Assembly (NCBI GenBank): GCA_016841825.1
Contig: JAENYK010000011.1
Span: 124,001 to 188,000 of the forward strand
Direction of reading: 5' to 3'
Source of the DNA: Halothermothrix sp.
GTDB lineage: Bacteria; Bacillota; Halanaerobiia; DY22613
DNA length: 64,000 bases
The translations under genes and the position numbers were made by a program. Shown here one piece after another: positions 45,100 to 53,238 of the stretch (position 1 is the first letter of the stretch; each line of letters begins with the position of its first letter). The notes beneath the pieces are model-generated. The model saw only the letters and a list, made by a program, of their open reading frames with translations. It did not search any database and had not been told where the DNA came from.

Positions 45100-45942
45100 A
45101 TGCAAAAAAAACAGATTGATTTACATATTCATTCCATATATTCAGACGGGTTATTGACACCTGCTCAGATTGTCAACCAGGCTAAAGAAAATGATGTTCA
45201 GGTGATTGCTTTAACCGATCACAACACCATTGATGGTATAGCCGAGTTCTTAGCTGAAGCCAAACAACAGAAAATATCTGTTGTCTATGGAATAGAGTTC
45301 ACTTGTCAGATGAATGGCCGGGGTCTACATATTCTGGGCTATAATTTTGATCTCAAAAATCAATATATTCTAGAGGTTATTGCCAATTATAAAAAATTAC
45401 AAGACCTCCACAATTCACAGCGACTGATGAACTTTGAAGAACGGTATGATAAAACAGTTGATCAGAACCTCATCTCCAAGAATGGTACTCTGACTCCTAT
45501 TCGTCTGGCTTACCATCTAAAAGAGATTGGTCAGATCAGTGCCGAGGATTTCCCGACTAAGATCAGAGGAATTTACGAGCTTTTCGAAAACCCCAACAAA
45601 TCAATTAAAAAGGAATATCTACCCCATCTACCTCTGGCAGTTGATGCAGTGCAGATAATTCGTGAAGCCGATGGGTTTCCCGTTCTGGCACATCCTCAAA
45701 GCATGGATGTAACTTTCCCTGAACTTCTCCGACTCTACGCCCGGGGTCTTAAAGGAATTGAAGTATTTTATCCCGGACAGAATCCCCAATTGTACCTACA
45801 ATGGGCCAAAAAATTAAATCTGGCAATTACCGCCGGAACCGATTATCATGGAGTATTAGATCGAAATGAACAGATAATAGGTTATACTCTACCAGAAATA
45901 GATGAAGATATCTATATTTATACTGGAGATATTGGTTTATGA
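45100..45942 (+). CDS. PHP-domain phosphoesterase (TrpH/RNase AM-like)
   Basis: 280 residues with the four PHP motifs: D-L-H-I-H-S-x-Y-S-D-G, L-T-D-H-N-T-I-D-G, G-I-E-F-T-C and A-H-P-Q-S, and the terminal G-T-D-Y-H-G. The size and the insert after motif III match the YciV/TrpH group, whose members remove 3'-phosphate from 3',5'-nucleoside bisphosphates or degrade short RNAs. It starts at an ATG behind TAAGGAGA. Exact activity is inferred. Confidence 0.9.
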   Translation: MQKKQIDLHIHSIYSDGLLTPAQIVNQAKENDVQVIALTDHNTIDGIAEFLAEAKQQKISVVYGIEFTCQMNGRGLHILGYNFDLKNQYILEVIANYKKLQDLHNSQRLMNFEERYDKTVDQNLISKNGTLTPIRLAYHLKEIGQISAEDFPTKIRGIYELFENPNKSIKKEYLPHLPLAVDAVQIIREADGFPVLAHPQSMDVTFPELLRLYARGLKGIEVFYPGQNPQLYLQWAKKLNLAITAGTDYHGVLDRNEQIIGYTLPEIDEDIYIYTGDIGL

Positions 45943-45944
45943 AA

Positions 45945-46320
45945 AGTACCCATTCTGCCATTATAATTCTGTTCATCATAACATTTTGATAACTACCGGG
46001 CATAAACCGTTATTGATCGATTTTGACTATCTGTTACAGGATTTGCATCTCCGATCTAACCAGTATAATCATTCACAATGGTAAAACTTTGGTCCGAAAT
46101 CAAAAACATTGTCGATATCTTTTGGAGACATATCAGGAGATTAATCCAGTTTCCACTGCTGAGGTGAAAGTAATCCTGACGTTTATCACATACCTCATAA
46201 TATCTGGCTGTTGATTTATTCCCGATATTTTATAAACAGAATTTACTTTTTGGGTATACATAAAGGAATGGGGAAAAAGACACGCAATGAAGAGCAAAGG
46301 ATGAGATTGTTTAAAAGTAT
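45945..46320 (+). pseudogene. Decayed CotS-like kinase-fold gene
   Basis: The plus strand encodes, in shifting frames, H-H-N-I-L-I-T-T-G-H-K-P-L-L-I-D-F-D-Y-L-L-Q-D, then R-Y-L-L-E-T-Y-Q-E-I-N-P-V-S, then Y-F-I-N-R-I-Y-F-L-G. This is the catalytic half of CotS/YutH-type spore-coat kinases (H-x-D-x-x-x-x-N...D-F-D then A-Y-x-x-x-x-P-L-S). The H-G-D motif is already degraded and the N-lobe is gone. It shows an ancestor with spore-coat genes. Confidence 0.6.
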
Positions 46321-46352
46321 TCATCTTATTTGAGGGGAAATAGATTTGACTG

Positions 46353-46388
46353 AAGGAACTGTCCCTAATAGGAGACCAGTTCCTTTTT
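46353..46388 (+). terminator. Terminator after the CotS-like remnant
   Basis: AAGGAACTG at 46353-46361 pairs with CAGTTCCTT at 46377-46385, and the right arm runs into TTTTT on the plus strand. Confidence 0.65.
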
Positions 46389-46417
46389 CAATAGTGGATT
46401 AATGCTTTATGTTGAGC

Positions 46418-46565
46418 AAAAATAAAAGTGACCGAGAACAGTTTTCTAAAATCTGTGAGGAGGTTAGATTGAGTCTAAACTGTCGGTCACTTTTTAAGGA
46501 TAATAATGTTGTTTTGAAAAAGTGTATCTCATAAATATTATACATTCTTGTAGCATATATGTCAA
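46418..46565 (-). ncRNA. Putative small RNA B with consensus promoter and terminator
   Basis: On the minus strand TTGACA (46560-46565) and TATAAT (46537-46542) are 17 bases apart. The predicted RNA runs from about 46530 to about 46418 (about 113 nt). Its 3' part is one large hairpin: AAAAGTGACCGA pairs perfectly with TCGGTCACTTTT, continued by CAGTTT/AAACTG, and the stem ends in TTTTATTTTTG. The loop exposes CTAACCTCCTCAC, whose CCTCCT is complementary to Shine-Dalgarno sites. No convincing protein is encoded. It resembles its neighbour at 46633-46748 in plan and sequence. Confidence 0.65.
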
Positions 46566-46632
46566 TAGTTTGAATTATATATATCATATAAATATTATAA
46601 TTAATGAGATTAAATAAAAATAATGGGACAAA

Positions 46633-46748
46633 CAAAAAGCGACTGTTGCTCTCCTTCGGGAAAGGTGGGTATCGAGTTTCAGTCACTTTTTGGGAGATAA
46701 AAGATGTGTTTATATAAACATTATACTCGTTAGTTGTGTATTTGTCAA
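46633..46748 (-). ncRNA. Putative small RNA A with consensus promoter and terminator
   Basis: TTGACA (46743-46748) and TATAAT (46720-46725) on the minus strand have a 17-base spacer. The predicted transcript is about 80 nt, from about 46713 to the T5 tract ending near 46634. It folds on a 12-bp stem AAAAAGTGACTG/CAGTCGCTTTTT with one G-U pair. The loop holds CCCACCTTTCCC, a C-rich stretch able to pair with ribosome binding sites, followed by a small CCTT/AAGG hairpin. The transcript begins about 105 bases past the stop of the Nudix remnant. Confidence 0.65.
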
Positions 46749-46818
46749 TACAATTTTAATATTTTTTTCCTAAATTTATGGTTGATGTTTTAGACCACCT
46801 TTTAGTTAACTTCTGGAA

Positions 46819-47313
46819 TTAAAAAATATGATGTTTCTTCAGATATTCAGCTGCCATGTAATAAGCAGCAACGGAAAATATCTGGGTAATTTGCCCTGAA
46901 TGTATTTTTTCTGCAACCTGATCCAGAGGTATCAACTTAACTTCAATCTCTTCCGTATCATCAAGATTCTGTTCACTAACTTTATAGGCATCTAATACTA
47001 GAAATGTTTGCACCTGATTTGTCGCAATTGCTGGATTTGAATGAAGATTTGCAAGTAATATTGGTCTTTGAAGGGATGTGAATCCTGTTTCTTCAGCGAG
47101 TTCACGAAGTATAGCTGTGCTTACTCCATTTTCCATTACTCCTGCTTCTAGAAAAGCACAAATTAGCTTTAACACTCTTTGATCTGTTACTTTCTTAGCG
47201 ATTCGAGCCATCAACATATTGTGATTGACTCTGTCGAAGAATTTCGATAGATCCATGTCTACTACCCAGACTCTTCCTTCCTGAATATAGTGTTTCGCTT
47301 CTCTTACCGCCAT
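46819..47313 (-). pseudogene. Chimera of a group II intron reverse transcriptase piece and a Nudix hydrolase C-terminus
   Basis: Residues 1-63 are intron reverse transcriptase (D-M-D-L-S-K-F-F-D-R-V-N-H-N, then C-A-F-L-E-A-G-V-M-E-N-G). From residue 64 on it is a Nudix hydrolase: A-I-L-R-E-L-A-E-E-T-G-F is the second part of the Nudix box, and the C-terminal half follows to the stop. The first part of the box (G-x5-E) is replaced at the junction near 47124. The Nudix gene has lost its front half, so normal activity is unlikely. A-G-V-M-E-N-G is common to both families and may mark a microhomology joint. Confidence 0.75.
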
Positions 47314-48236
47314 CTTTTGATTATGCCCTTTTCTAAATCCATGACTGTGAACCGAAAAGTCCTTCTCAAATATTATCGCTAATTTTGTAGAATTATTTGC
47401 TGGTAAAACGGTCTAGCACTGTCGGAATACCTAACATCCTCTTTCCGCCTCCGTCCTTAGGTATTTCTGTCCGTCTGACAGGTTGAGGTTGATAGGTTCC
47501 CTTTAGAACTTCTTTACCTATTTCTCTCCAGTTCTCTCTTAAGAAAGCCCGCAGTTCTGGGACTCGCATTCCATCAATCCTTGGAGCTGTTTTCTTTTTC
47601 TTCTTCTCCATATATTCCAGTGCGTTTAATGTGTTTTCACCCGCTAATATCTGCTCCATCAGTCTCATATTCTTTCTCCCGTGTAACTTATTCTACCAAT
47701 CGCTATTACCTGTTCAGCCCACTTTACTATCCCTTTCGGTTCCACCATTCTGATAGTATAGCTCTTTCATGATTTCGGCTTTCTTTACAGATTCATGAGA
47801 TTAATATCTTCGGTCACTCGTTTGACGTTCCATCCTTCTCAGGCATTGTACACTATACTTCACCTGATACTATGACTTCTGCTAAACTCTGCCTTTCCAC
47901 CCTGAATCTCACGGTTCAACGTGTTAACTTAGTCAACCCTGACAGAACCTCCCCGGGTAAGAGTGATCACTTTCCTCCTAACCTATCCTATTTACTTGTA
48001 TGCTCTCGGACAACATTGAGCTTTGGTTTGTTTAGCAACCTCACCCGAATATACAAGCCTCCTACAGGTGCCTCTTTATAGAGTAGAGAGATGTGTTCCT
48101 AAGGTCAGGAATTTGCTTACAGCTTCCTTCAGATTCCACTTCACGATGGACACCCTTGCTGTTCAGCTAACGGTTGGCGTTGCCAGCCCCCCGTTCCGGA
48201 CTTTCACCGTAGAGCTATCATTCATGCCAGACACAC
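47124..48236 (-). mobile_element. Truncated group II intron (class IIC-like)
   Basis: The intron begins with GTGTG at 48236 on the minus strand. About 570 bases of ribozyme sequence follow (GAAAGTCCGGAAC, AACCGTTAGC and GGTTAGGAGG-type segments), then the reverse transcriptase frame. The element ends abruptly inside the reverse transcriptase at about 47124, so the maturase end and domains V and VI are missing and splicing is impossible. It sits directly after a hairpin plus TTTTT (48240-48274), which is the preferred target of class C introns. Confidence 0.8.
47393..47668 (-). pseudogene. N-terminal part of the group II intron reverse transcriptase
   Basis: 91 residues beginning at an ATG behind GGGAGAAAG. 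It has R-I-D-G-M-R-V-P-E-L, G-T-Y-Q-P-Q-P-V-R-R-T-E-I-P-K and R-M-L-G-I-P-T-V-L-D-R, the RT0-RT2 motifs of intron-encoded proteins. A stop follows, and the next 80 bases encode F-E-K-D-F-S-V-H-S-H-G-F-R-K-G in another frame before the piece at 47313, so at least two frameshifts have broken it. Confidence 0.8.
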
Positions 48237-48239
48237 AAA

Positions 48240-48274
48240 AAGGTGATGGATAGATAATATCTCTCCATCACCTT
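48240..48274 (-). terminator. Terminator of the RHS toxin-immunity pair and target of the group II intron
   Basis: An 11-bp perfect stem (48240-48250 with 48264-48274), then TTTT directly joined to the intron's first bases, 46 bases after the stop of the immunity gene at 48321. Confidence 0.85.
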
Positions 48275-48320
48275 GCTACTTATCCTAAATTCAAGCTTAA
48301 TAACCTCAAAATAGTCATAA

Positions 48321-48545
48321 TTATTCTTCTACTAGAAATTTTTTATATATTTCTACATCAAAATATGTTTCTACAAAGGACTTAATAGTTTTATCTGAAT
48401 AGTCGCCACCTTTAGAGTACACAATATTCAAAATATCTTCTACTATATTATCCACATTGGATATAAATTTTAATAAATTTCTTTTATTTAACTCATCAAT
48501 AATTATCATTTTACATGTTGCAAAATCTTCCTTTGTTGCATACAT
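48321..48545 (-). CDS. Candidate immunity protein for RHS toxin module A
   Basis: 74 residues from an ATG at 48545 behind AAAGGTG. The protein is small, charged and mainly helical (E-D-F-A-T-C-K-M, N-V-D-N-I-V-E-D-I-L-N-I-V-Y). It follows the toxin gene by 15 bases, the standard place for an immunity gene, and ends before a shared terminator. I recognise no immunity family. Confidence 0.6.
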   Translation of the reverse strand: MYATKEDFATCKMIIIDELNKRNLLKFISNVDNIVEDILNIVYSKGGDYSDKTIKSFVETYFDVEIYKKFLVEE

Positions 48546-48560
48546 CAAATTATCACACCT

Positions 48561-49625
48561 TTACTTATTTAAATTTATTAAATCATTAAGAATTATTTGT
48601 TTATTGGTAATTGCTTGGGTAGCTCCACCAGGTCCATACTTAGGAAAATCTTTAGTTATTGGTTCTAACCACTTTGCATTTCCCCATTGACCATTAGGTA
48701 CTCTAATGTCATCAATAATTTGTAAAGTATCGAAAGATCCCCTTACAGAAGCATCGTGAGGAACCTGTAGTCTGCCTGGTTGAGGTATACCAAACTTATC
48801 AAATGTAATATATGTACCATTAGGATTTTCAGGAACTTTCATAGAATTAGTTAAATCATCTAAGTAACTAGCTTCATTTGACATATATCTATATCCTGTT
48901 GATGGTATAACATCTCCATTTGGCTTAACATAAAAATCAATTTGTCTCGTCCCCTCAACTATCTCATCTACATTGCCAATGAATTTAATACTACCCTTTG
49001 AGAATACCGTTATGTTATCTAATAATTTGACAGTTTTCGCTCCTACATATCCCAATAACGCATTTGTCAGTATCTCTCCAGTTAAATCTCCTGTTTTCTC
49101 TGCCAGCCACAGTGGATTCTCCTCAATATTATTTTCTATATTTTCGAAGAACATTCCATACCCTTCTAATGCATCACCTGGATGAGTAATTCCGTAATAT
49201 GCAGAGGAGGTTGCAACATCGATAAAATTCATTGTCACATCATAATATTTATTAACCGTTTCTTCGGGTTTTGCTATAAAATTGTAAGCCTCTTTTCCCA
49301 TAAATATCACATTGTCATAAATTCTCCTAAATGTATGACTGATGATTGTAGTTTTCATCTCTATGTCCAGATTAAAGCTCGCTTCAGGATCTGGTGACAT
49401 AGCATACATCATAGCCATGCTCCAATCATACTCGCTATACCCATCTGGATCCACATACTTCAATGGATTCTGCAACACATACGAGTAGAGATTCAGCGTC
49501 TGCGATCGGGTGATATCTCCCTGATACTCATCCTCACGGGTAAATCTCCCGATCTCCGGGTCATAATACCGTGCATTGTAGTAATACAACCCAATATCCG
49601 CTTCCTCCCGCTGGCCAGTATATCC
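48561..49625 (-). pseudogene. RHS toxin module A, truncated 5' end
   Basis: The RHS core (Y-Y-Y-N-A-R-Y-Y-D-P-E-I-G-R-F, L-Q-N-P-L-K-Y-V-D-P-D-G) is followed by a linker domain, a junction V-D-E-I-V-E-G-T-R-Q and a toxin tip of about 135 residues with F-D-K-F-G, L-Q-I-I-D-D-I and P-G-G-A-T-Q-A-I-T. The tip is typical of secreted polymorphic toxins but I cannot name it. The RHS frame ends abruptly at about 49625, where similarity to module D stops. The first usable ATG (49589) lies inside the core, so it is a silent or orphan tip cassette rather than a full toxin. Confidence 0.8.
48952..49625 (-). repeat. Direct repeat, copy 1 of a 674-bp RHS core segment
   Basis: Almost identical to 62996-63669. 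It spans from just before the toxin tip junction to G-Y-T-G in the RHS core. The two copies have the same length, although they carry two opposite single-base indels near 48975 and 49005 that cancel. The second copy belongs to module D. Confidence 0.85.
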
Positions 49626-49846
49626 GATTAGTACATGGAGGATAGCACAATTTTATGTAGAAAAGATAAATTTATTTAAGTCCAGGAATTTTGAGATAAA
49701 TGGATGATTTTGAGGAAAATTCGCCGTTTGGGGTGGATTAATTTCAGTTTTAACAGTAAACTGAGCACAGAAAATGTTGTGTTTCCTTCATTATTCGAAG
49801 GCTTGCCCACTTTTTTTAAAACCTTTTTCCGGACAATCTGTATTTT

Positions 49847-49921
49847 ATATGTATCCAAAAAATATAAAGACTATAATGTACTCCGCTACGCTCAGGCCTT
49901 TACATTTTTTTGGATACATAT
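49847..49921. repeat. Imperfect inverted repeat of about 23 bp arms
   Basis: ATATGTATCCAAAAAATATA-type sequence at 49847-49869 pairs with its complement at 49898-49921. It may be a bidirectional terminator. The stretch 49626-49978 shows no gene; short open frames on both strands are AT-rich and lack ribosome sites. Confidence 0.5.
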
Positions 49922-49978
49922 TGTTCTTAATTACATCGGAAAAACATTTTATTAAGCTACAATCTTTTGATAATATTC

Positions 49979-50086
49979 TTACTCATATTCATTTGGCGAT
50001 TTATACCCTAATGTAGAGTGTAATCTTCTACTATTATAGAAAGTTCTCAATATGGTCCACATTGCTAGCTTAGCTTCCTGTCTAGC
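49979..50086 (-). pseudogene. C-terminal fragment of an IS3-family OrfB transposase
   Basis: The minus strand reads A-R-Q-E-A-K-L-A-M-W-T-I-L-R-T-F-Y-N, then R-R-L-H-S-T-L-G-Y-K-S-P-N-E-Y-E and a stop at 49979-49981. This is the conserved tail of IS3/IS150 OrfB. About 35 codons remain; the catalytic DDE core is absent. Confidence 0.8.
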
Positions 50087-50125
50087 TCAAATTTTCTTCA
50101 ATAGATCAAATCTTTTTTTAGAATG

Positions 50126-50167
50126 AGCGAATTTCATATTTCCCAGTTGAGAAATATGAAATTCGCT
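50126..50167 (-). terminator. Perfect 17-bp hairpin after the Imm32-like gene
   Basis: Arms 50126-50142 and 50151-50167 with an 8-base loop, about 55 bases past the stop at 50221. Only a weak T run follows on the minus strand. Confidence 0.55.
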
Positions 50168-50220
50168 TATTTAAAAGGTGATGAATTCTTGTCCAGAATA
50201 TACATGAATGTAATAATAAG

Positions 50221-50556
50221 CTATCTTTTAAAATATTCATCTATTTGATGATTATCACTACAACCTATGATCAATTTGCTGCTATTTGGAGTCAAAAATA
50301 TTCCCATTCGCTGACACATATTATCTTCTTCTGCAGGCTCTAAATGAAAATGCTTTCCTTCTCTATACTTATGAGCTAAACGGATTAATTCTGTTCCTAA
50401 CCCTAAAAGTGCATTCTTATTTAAGAATAATTGTACTTTAACTTCATTACTAACGTCATTTCCAAGATTATCGGTAACTTGAACAACACAAACATTGTCC
50501 GCTTTTATTTCAAATTCATCATTTTCATCACTATCTATATCAATTATATATTTCAT
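50221..50556 (-). CDS. Candidate immunity protein, Imm32-like
   Basis: 111 residues. The N-terminal beta-rich half is followed by L-F-L-N-K-N-A-L-L-G-L-G-T-E-L-I-R-L-A-H and a G-K-H-F-H-L-E pair, which recall Imm32-type immunity proteins. It starts at an ATG behind AGGAGGGACC. No toxin stands directly upstream: it is separated by transposase debris, so it appears to be an orphan immunity gene left from a former toxin module. The family assignment is tentative. Confidence 0.5.
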   Translation of the reverse strand: MKYIIDIDSDENDEFEIKADNVCVVQVTDNLGNDVSNEVKVQLFLNKNALLGLGTELIRLAHKYREGKHFHLEPAEEDNMCQRMGIFLTPNSSKLIIGCSDNHQIDEYFKR

Positions 50557-50654
50557 TTAACTGGTCCCTCCTTTTCTAACGTATTGTTTAACCCTAAACC
50601 ATTAATGCTACTAACTTTTTGTATTAAATACATGCTCCCCCCTTAAGGTTTCAC

Positions 50655-51307
50655 ACTGGACTATTTTAAGCTATGCTGAAGCTGCTGCAATGATTGTTGA
50701 ACCCTTCATCGATAACTACCTTTACCAACTATCTAACTCCTTTTACAGTGGTGAGACCTACATCAAAGTCAATGGTAAGTGGCAGTATATCTTCTTTTTC
50801 CTTCATGCTGTTAAAAAGATCATCCTCACCCATAGGATACACCTAACAGGGATACTTTATCTGCTGTAAAGGCGATAGAAGATGTTTTATCAAAGCTTAA
50901 AACTATCCCTGATGATCTACCTTTGTTGTTGATAGCAATCCTATCTATATCCTAACACAACATTTTTTTACTCAACATGACATCCATTTTGACGTTAATC
51001 AGGTGATTGGGTAACTAATGAAGTCCAGTATCAACAGAGTATAAACCTCTTAAACAGATCATCGAACGTCTTAATAGAACTTACAAACGCAGCTATAGAA
51101 CAACCAATGGATTTAAAAGCCCAGATAGTTCTATTGCCCTTCACCACTTTGTCACAGCGTATTTCAACTTTCCTAGACCACATTCATCTCTAGAGAACTG
51201 AGTGCCAGTCGCAATACCAGATTAAATGACTTACCTAATATGCCTGCTAAATCCAAGCTACTTATACTTGCAGAAGATCATCTGTTTCAACTCCAGGAGG
51301 GTAGTTA
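50655..51307 (+). pseudogene. Remnant of a DDE-type transposase
   Basis: Plus-strand frames, broken by at least three shifts, give F-Y-S-G-D-E-T-Y-I-K-V-N-G-K-W, L-S-A-V-K-A-I-E-D-V-L-S-K-L-K, R-L-N-R-T-Y-K-R-S-Y-R-T-T-N-G-F and T-A-Y-F-N-F-x-R-P-H-S-S-L-E-N. This is a DDE integrase core (D-E-T-Y-I-K-V...R-P-H). The N-terminus is missing. The 155 bases after it, up to 51462, include a small ACACCA/TGGTGT hairpin that may be the element's end. Confidence 0.75.
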
Positions 51308-51462
51308 AACTTTTTATCCGTTCCCTTCACCCCTGGTAATTCTTGCAACACCATTTGGGTGGTGTTTGTCAAGGACGATAACGATGGTCACCCTAAAAAA
51401 ATCGGTGTGGAGCATTCAAAATTCCGTCTTTTATAGATCTCTAGACGACACTACCGTTAAGT

Positions 51463-52437
51463 TTACCACAACTGCTTAATTACATCTTCAATGCTGATAC
51501 TATTCACATTAATATCCATCACCGGTAATTGATCTAAAACCCGATGAATCTCTGTTTTTAAATCTTGTGTTGAGACATTCACCCGAATCTTCAAAGTCAC
51601 TCGATTAGTCCAAATTACATCTAATCCCTCTAGTGCATCCTTATTCACAGAATGATGAAGTTTAATAGTAATCAGTCTCTCATTCTCAAAAACTGAACGC
51701 AACTGATTGATCGAACCATCGTAAACCTTATTACCTTTGTTGATGACTGTAACATTCTCGCAAAGATTTTCAATATCTAGCAAATCATGAGTGGTTAAAA
51801 TAAATGTAATATTCTTCTCCTGATTCACTTCCCTGATAAATTTCCGTATAGCCTCTTTAGAAAGAATATCTAACCCAATTGTTGGCTCATCTAGATAGAC
51901 TAATTCAGGTTCATGTAAAACTGCACTGACAAATTCACATTTCATCCGCTCACCTAGCGAAAGTTGACGCACAGGTTTAGTAATCACCTCATGTATCCCT
52001 AAAAGATCAACAAAGTATTCCAGATTATGTTGAAACTTCTGTTCAGGTATTTTAAAAAGTTTCCGATTCAAAGCAAAAGTATCGACTGCCGGCAAATCCC
52101 ACCATAATTGGGTTTTTTGTCCAAATAGTACTCCAATATGGCGCACATAATCCTCACGCGCGAGCCATGGAATAAAACCAGCAACCTGTACTTCACCTGC
52201 GGTTGGATGGAGAATACCAGAGATTATCTTAATCAAAGTTGATTTTCCAGCACCATTAGGACCAATTAGACCACGGACTTCACCACGGTTAATCGTTAAA
52301 TTAATCTCTTTTAATGCTTCCACATATTTGTATTCCCGATGAAACAAATCTTTGAGTGCTGCACCAAGACCAGTCTTATTCCGTTTATGTGTTCTATAGA
52401 TTTTTTGTAAACCTTGAATAGTAATAATTGGTTCCAT
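51463..52437 (-). CDS. ABC exporter ATPase (ABC-2 type)
   Basis: 324 residues from the ATG at 52437 behind AGGGGG. It has Walker A G-P-N-G-A-G-K-S-T, signature L-S-L-G-E-R-M-K, Walker B L-V-Y-L-D-E-P and H-loop T-T-H-D-L. The C-terminal extension of about 75 residues is common in ATPases paired with DUF990-type permeases. It is the third gene of a permease-permease-ATPase operon, 4 bases after the second permease. The substrate is unknown; it is sometimes linked to lipid or antibiotic export. Confidence 0.9.
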   Translation of the reverse strand: MEPIITIQGLQKIYRTHKRNKTGLGAALKDLFHREYKYVEALKEINLTINRGEVRGLIGPNGAGKSTLIKIISGILHPTAGEVQVAGFIPWLAREDYVRHIGVLFGQKTQLWWDLPAVDTFALNRKLFKIPEQKFQHNLEYFVDLLGIHEVITKPVRQLSLGERMKCEFVSAVLHEPELVYLDEPTIGLDILSKEAIRKFIREVNQEKNITFILTTHDLLDIENLCENVTVINKGNKVYDGSINQLRSVFENERLITIKLHHSVNKDALEGLDVIWTNRVTLKIRVNVSTQDLKTEIHRVLDQLPVMDINVNSISIEDVIKQLW

Positions 52438-52441
52438 AATT

Positions 52442-53236
52442 TTAACCCCCTGCACTTGTATATTTTTTCAAGACCTGTTTCCATAACTGTAAACTTAAAA
52501 AGAACAAGACAAGTGTGCTTAAACACCCATAAAGCAGGCTAAGATCAATCCGACCTAATAAAACTTGAGTTGGGAAATATATAAATATTGCTAAAGGAAC
52601 ACCCATGACAAAAAGAGTTTGTAAAACTTTTGGATAGATCTGTAGCGGATACTCTGAAAATCGTAGGTAGGCATTAATAATCCCCTGAATTCCTCCATCA
52701 GCAATCGTAATCATGATTAAACTACAATGAAAAATATCAAAGACCATATTTAGCAATATTCCAAAGAAAACACAGACTAACAAAAGTATGATTTTCCCAA
52801 TAGTAATTTCTAAACCTAATGTAACAATCGACCATATCGTAATAATTCCCCCAGCAATAATCGTTCCAAGATTATCTAAGGTAAAAGATGTCGCAAATAG
52901 TATTCCCATAGGCGAATATGGTTTTAACAATAGACGATCTAAATCGCCTTTTCGCACAAAATTAATAAATTGATTCTTAACATTTCCAAATAATAGACCT
53001 CGAAAACCAAGAACTAACAGTAAAACCCCTTGAAAAAGAATAATCTGATTCAAAGTCCATTCTGGAAAACCCTTCGTCTGAGTAAATATAAGATATTGTA
53101 ATATTGGACCAATCGACGAAAACATCGTACTTATCAAAATACCCACAAAAAAATCAAACCGATATTGAGTAATTCGTGAAATGGTTAACTTACTATTCAA
53201 AACAAATAATTGTGATAGATCGATAAACTTTCTCAT
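52442..53236 (-). CDS. ABC-2 family permease (DUF990/ABC2_membrane_6-like)
   Basis: 264 residues and six membrane helices, with a cytoplasmic R-K-G-D-L-D-R-L-L-L-K-P loop that is diagnostic for this permease group. It begins at an ATG behind AGGAGG and nearly touches the previous permease gene. It should heterodimerise with the product of 53239-54042. Confidence 0.85.
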   Translation of the reverse strand: MRKFIDLSQLFVLNSKLTISRITQYRFDFFVGILISTMFSSIGPILQYLIFTQTKGFPEWTLNQIILFQGVLLLVLGFRGLLFGNVKNQFINFVRKGDLDRLLLKPYSPMGILFATSFTLDNLGTIIAGGIITIWSIVTLGLEITIGKIILLLVCVFFGILLNMVFDIFHCSLIMITIADGGIQGIINAYLRFSEYPLQIYPKVLQTLFVMGVPLAIFIYFPTQVLLGRIDLSLLYGCLSTLVLFFLSLQLWKQVLKKYTSAGG

Positions 53237-53238
53237 GT

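Noticed and set aside
46399-46686. 95-codon minus-strand open frame over the small-RNA region
   Set aside because: It runs through promoter -10/-35 boxes and two terminator-type stems, has no ribosome site and resembles no protein.
49676-49955. Open frames on both strands between RHS module A and the IS3 relic
   Set aside because: AT-rich, no ribosome sites, no recognisable residues; they overlap a long inverted repeat.
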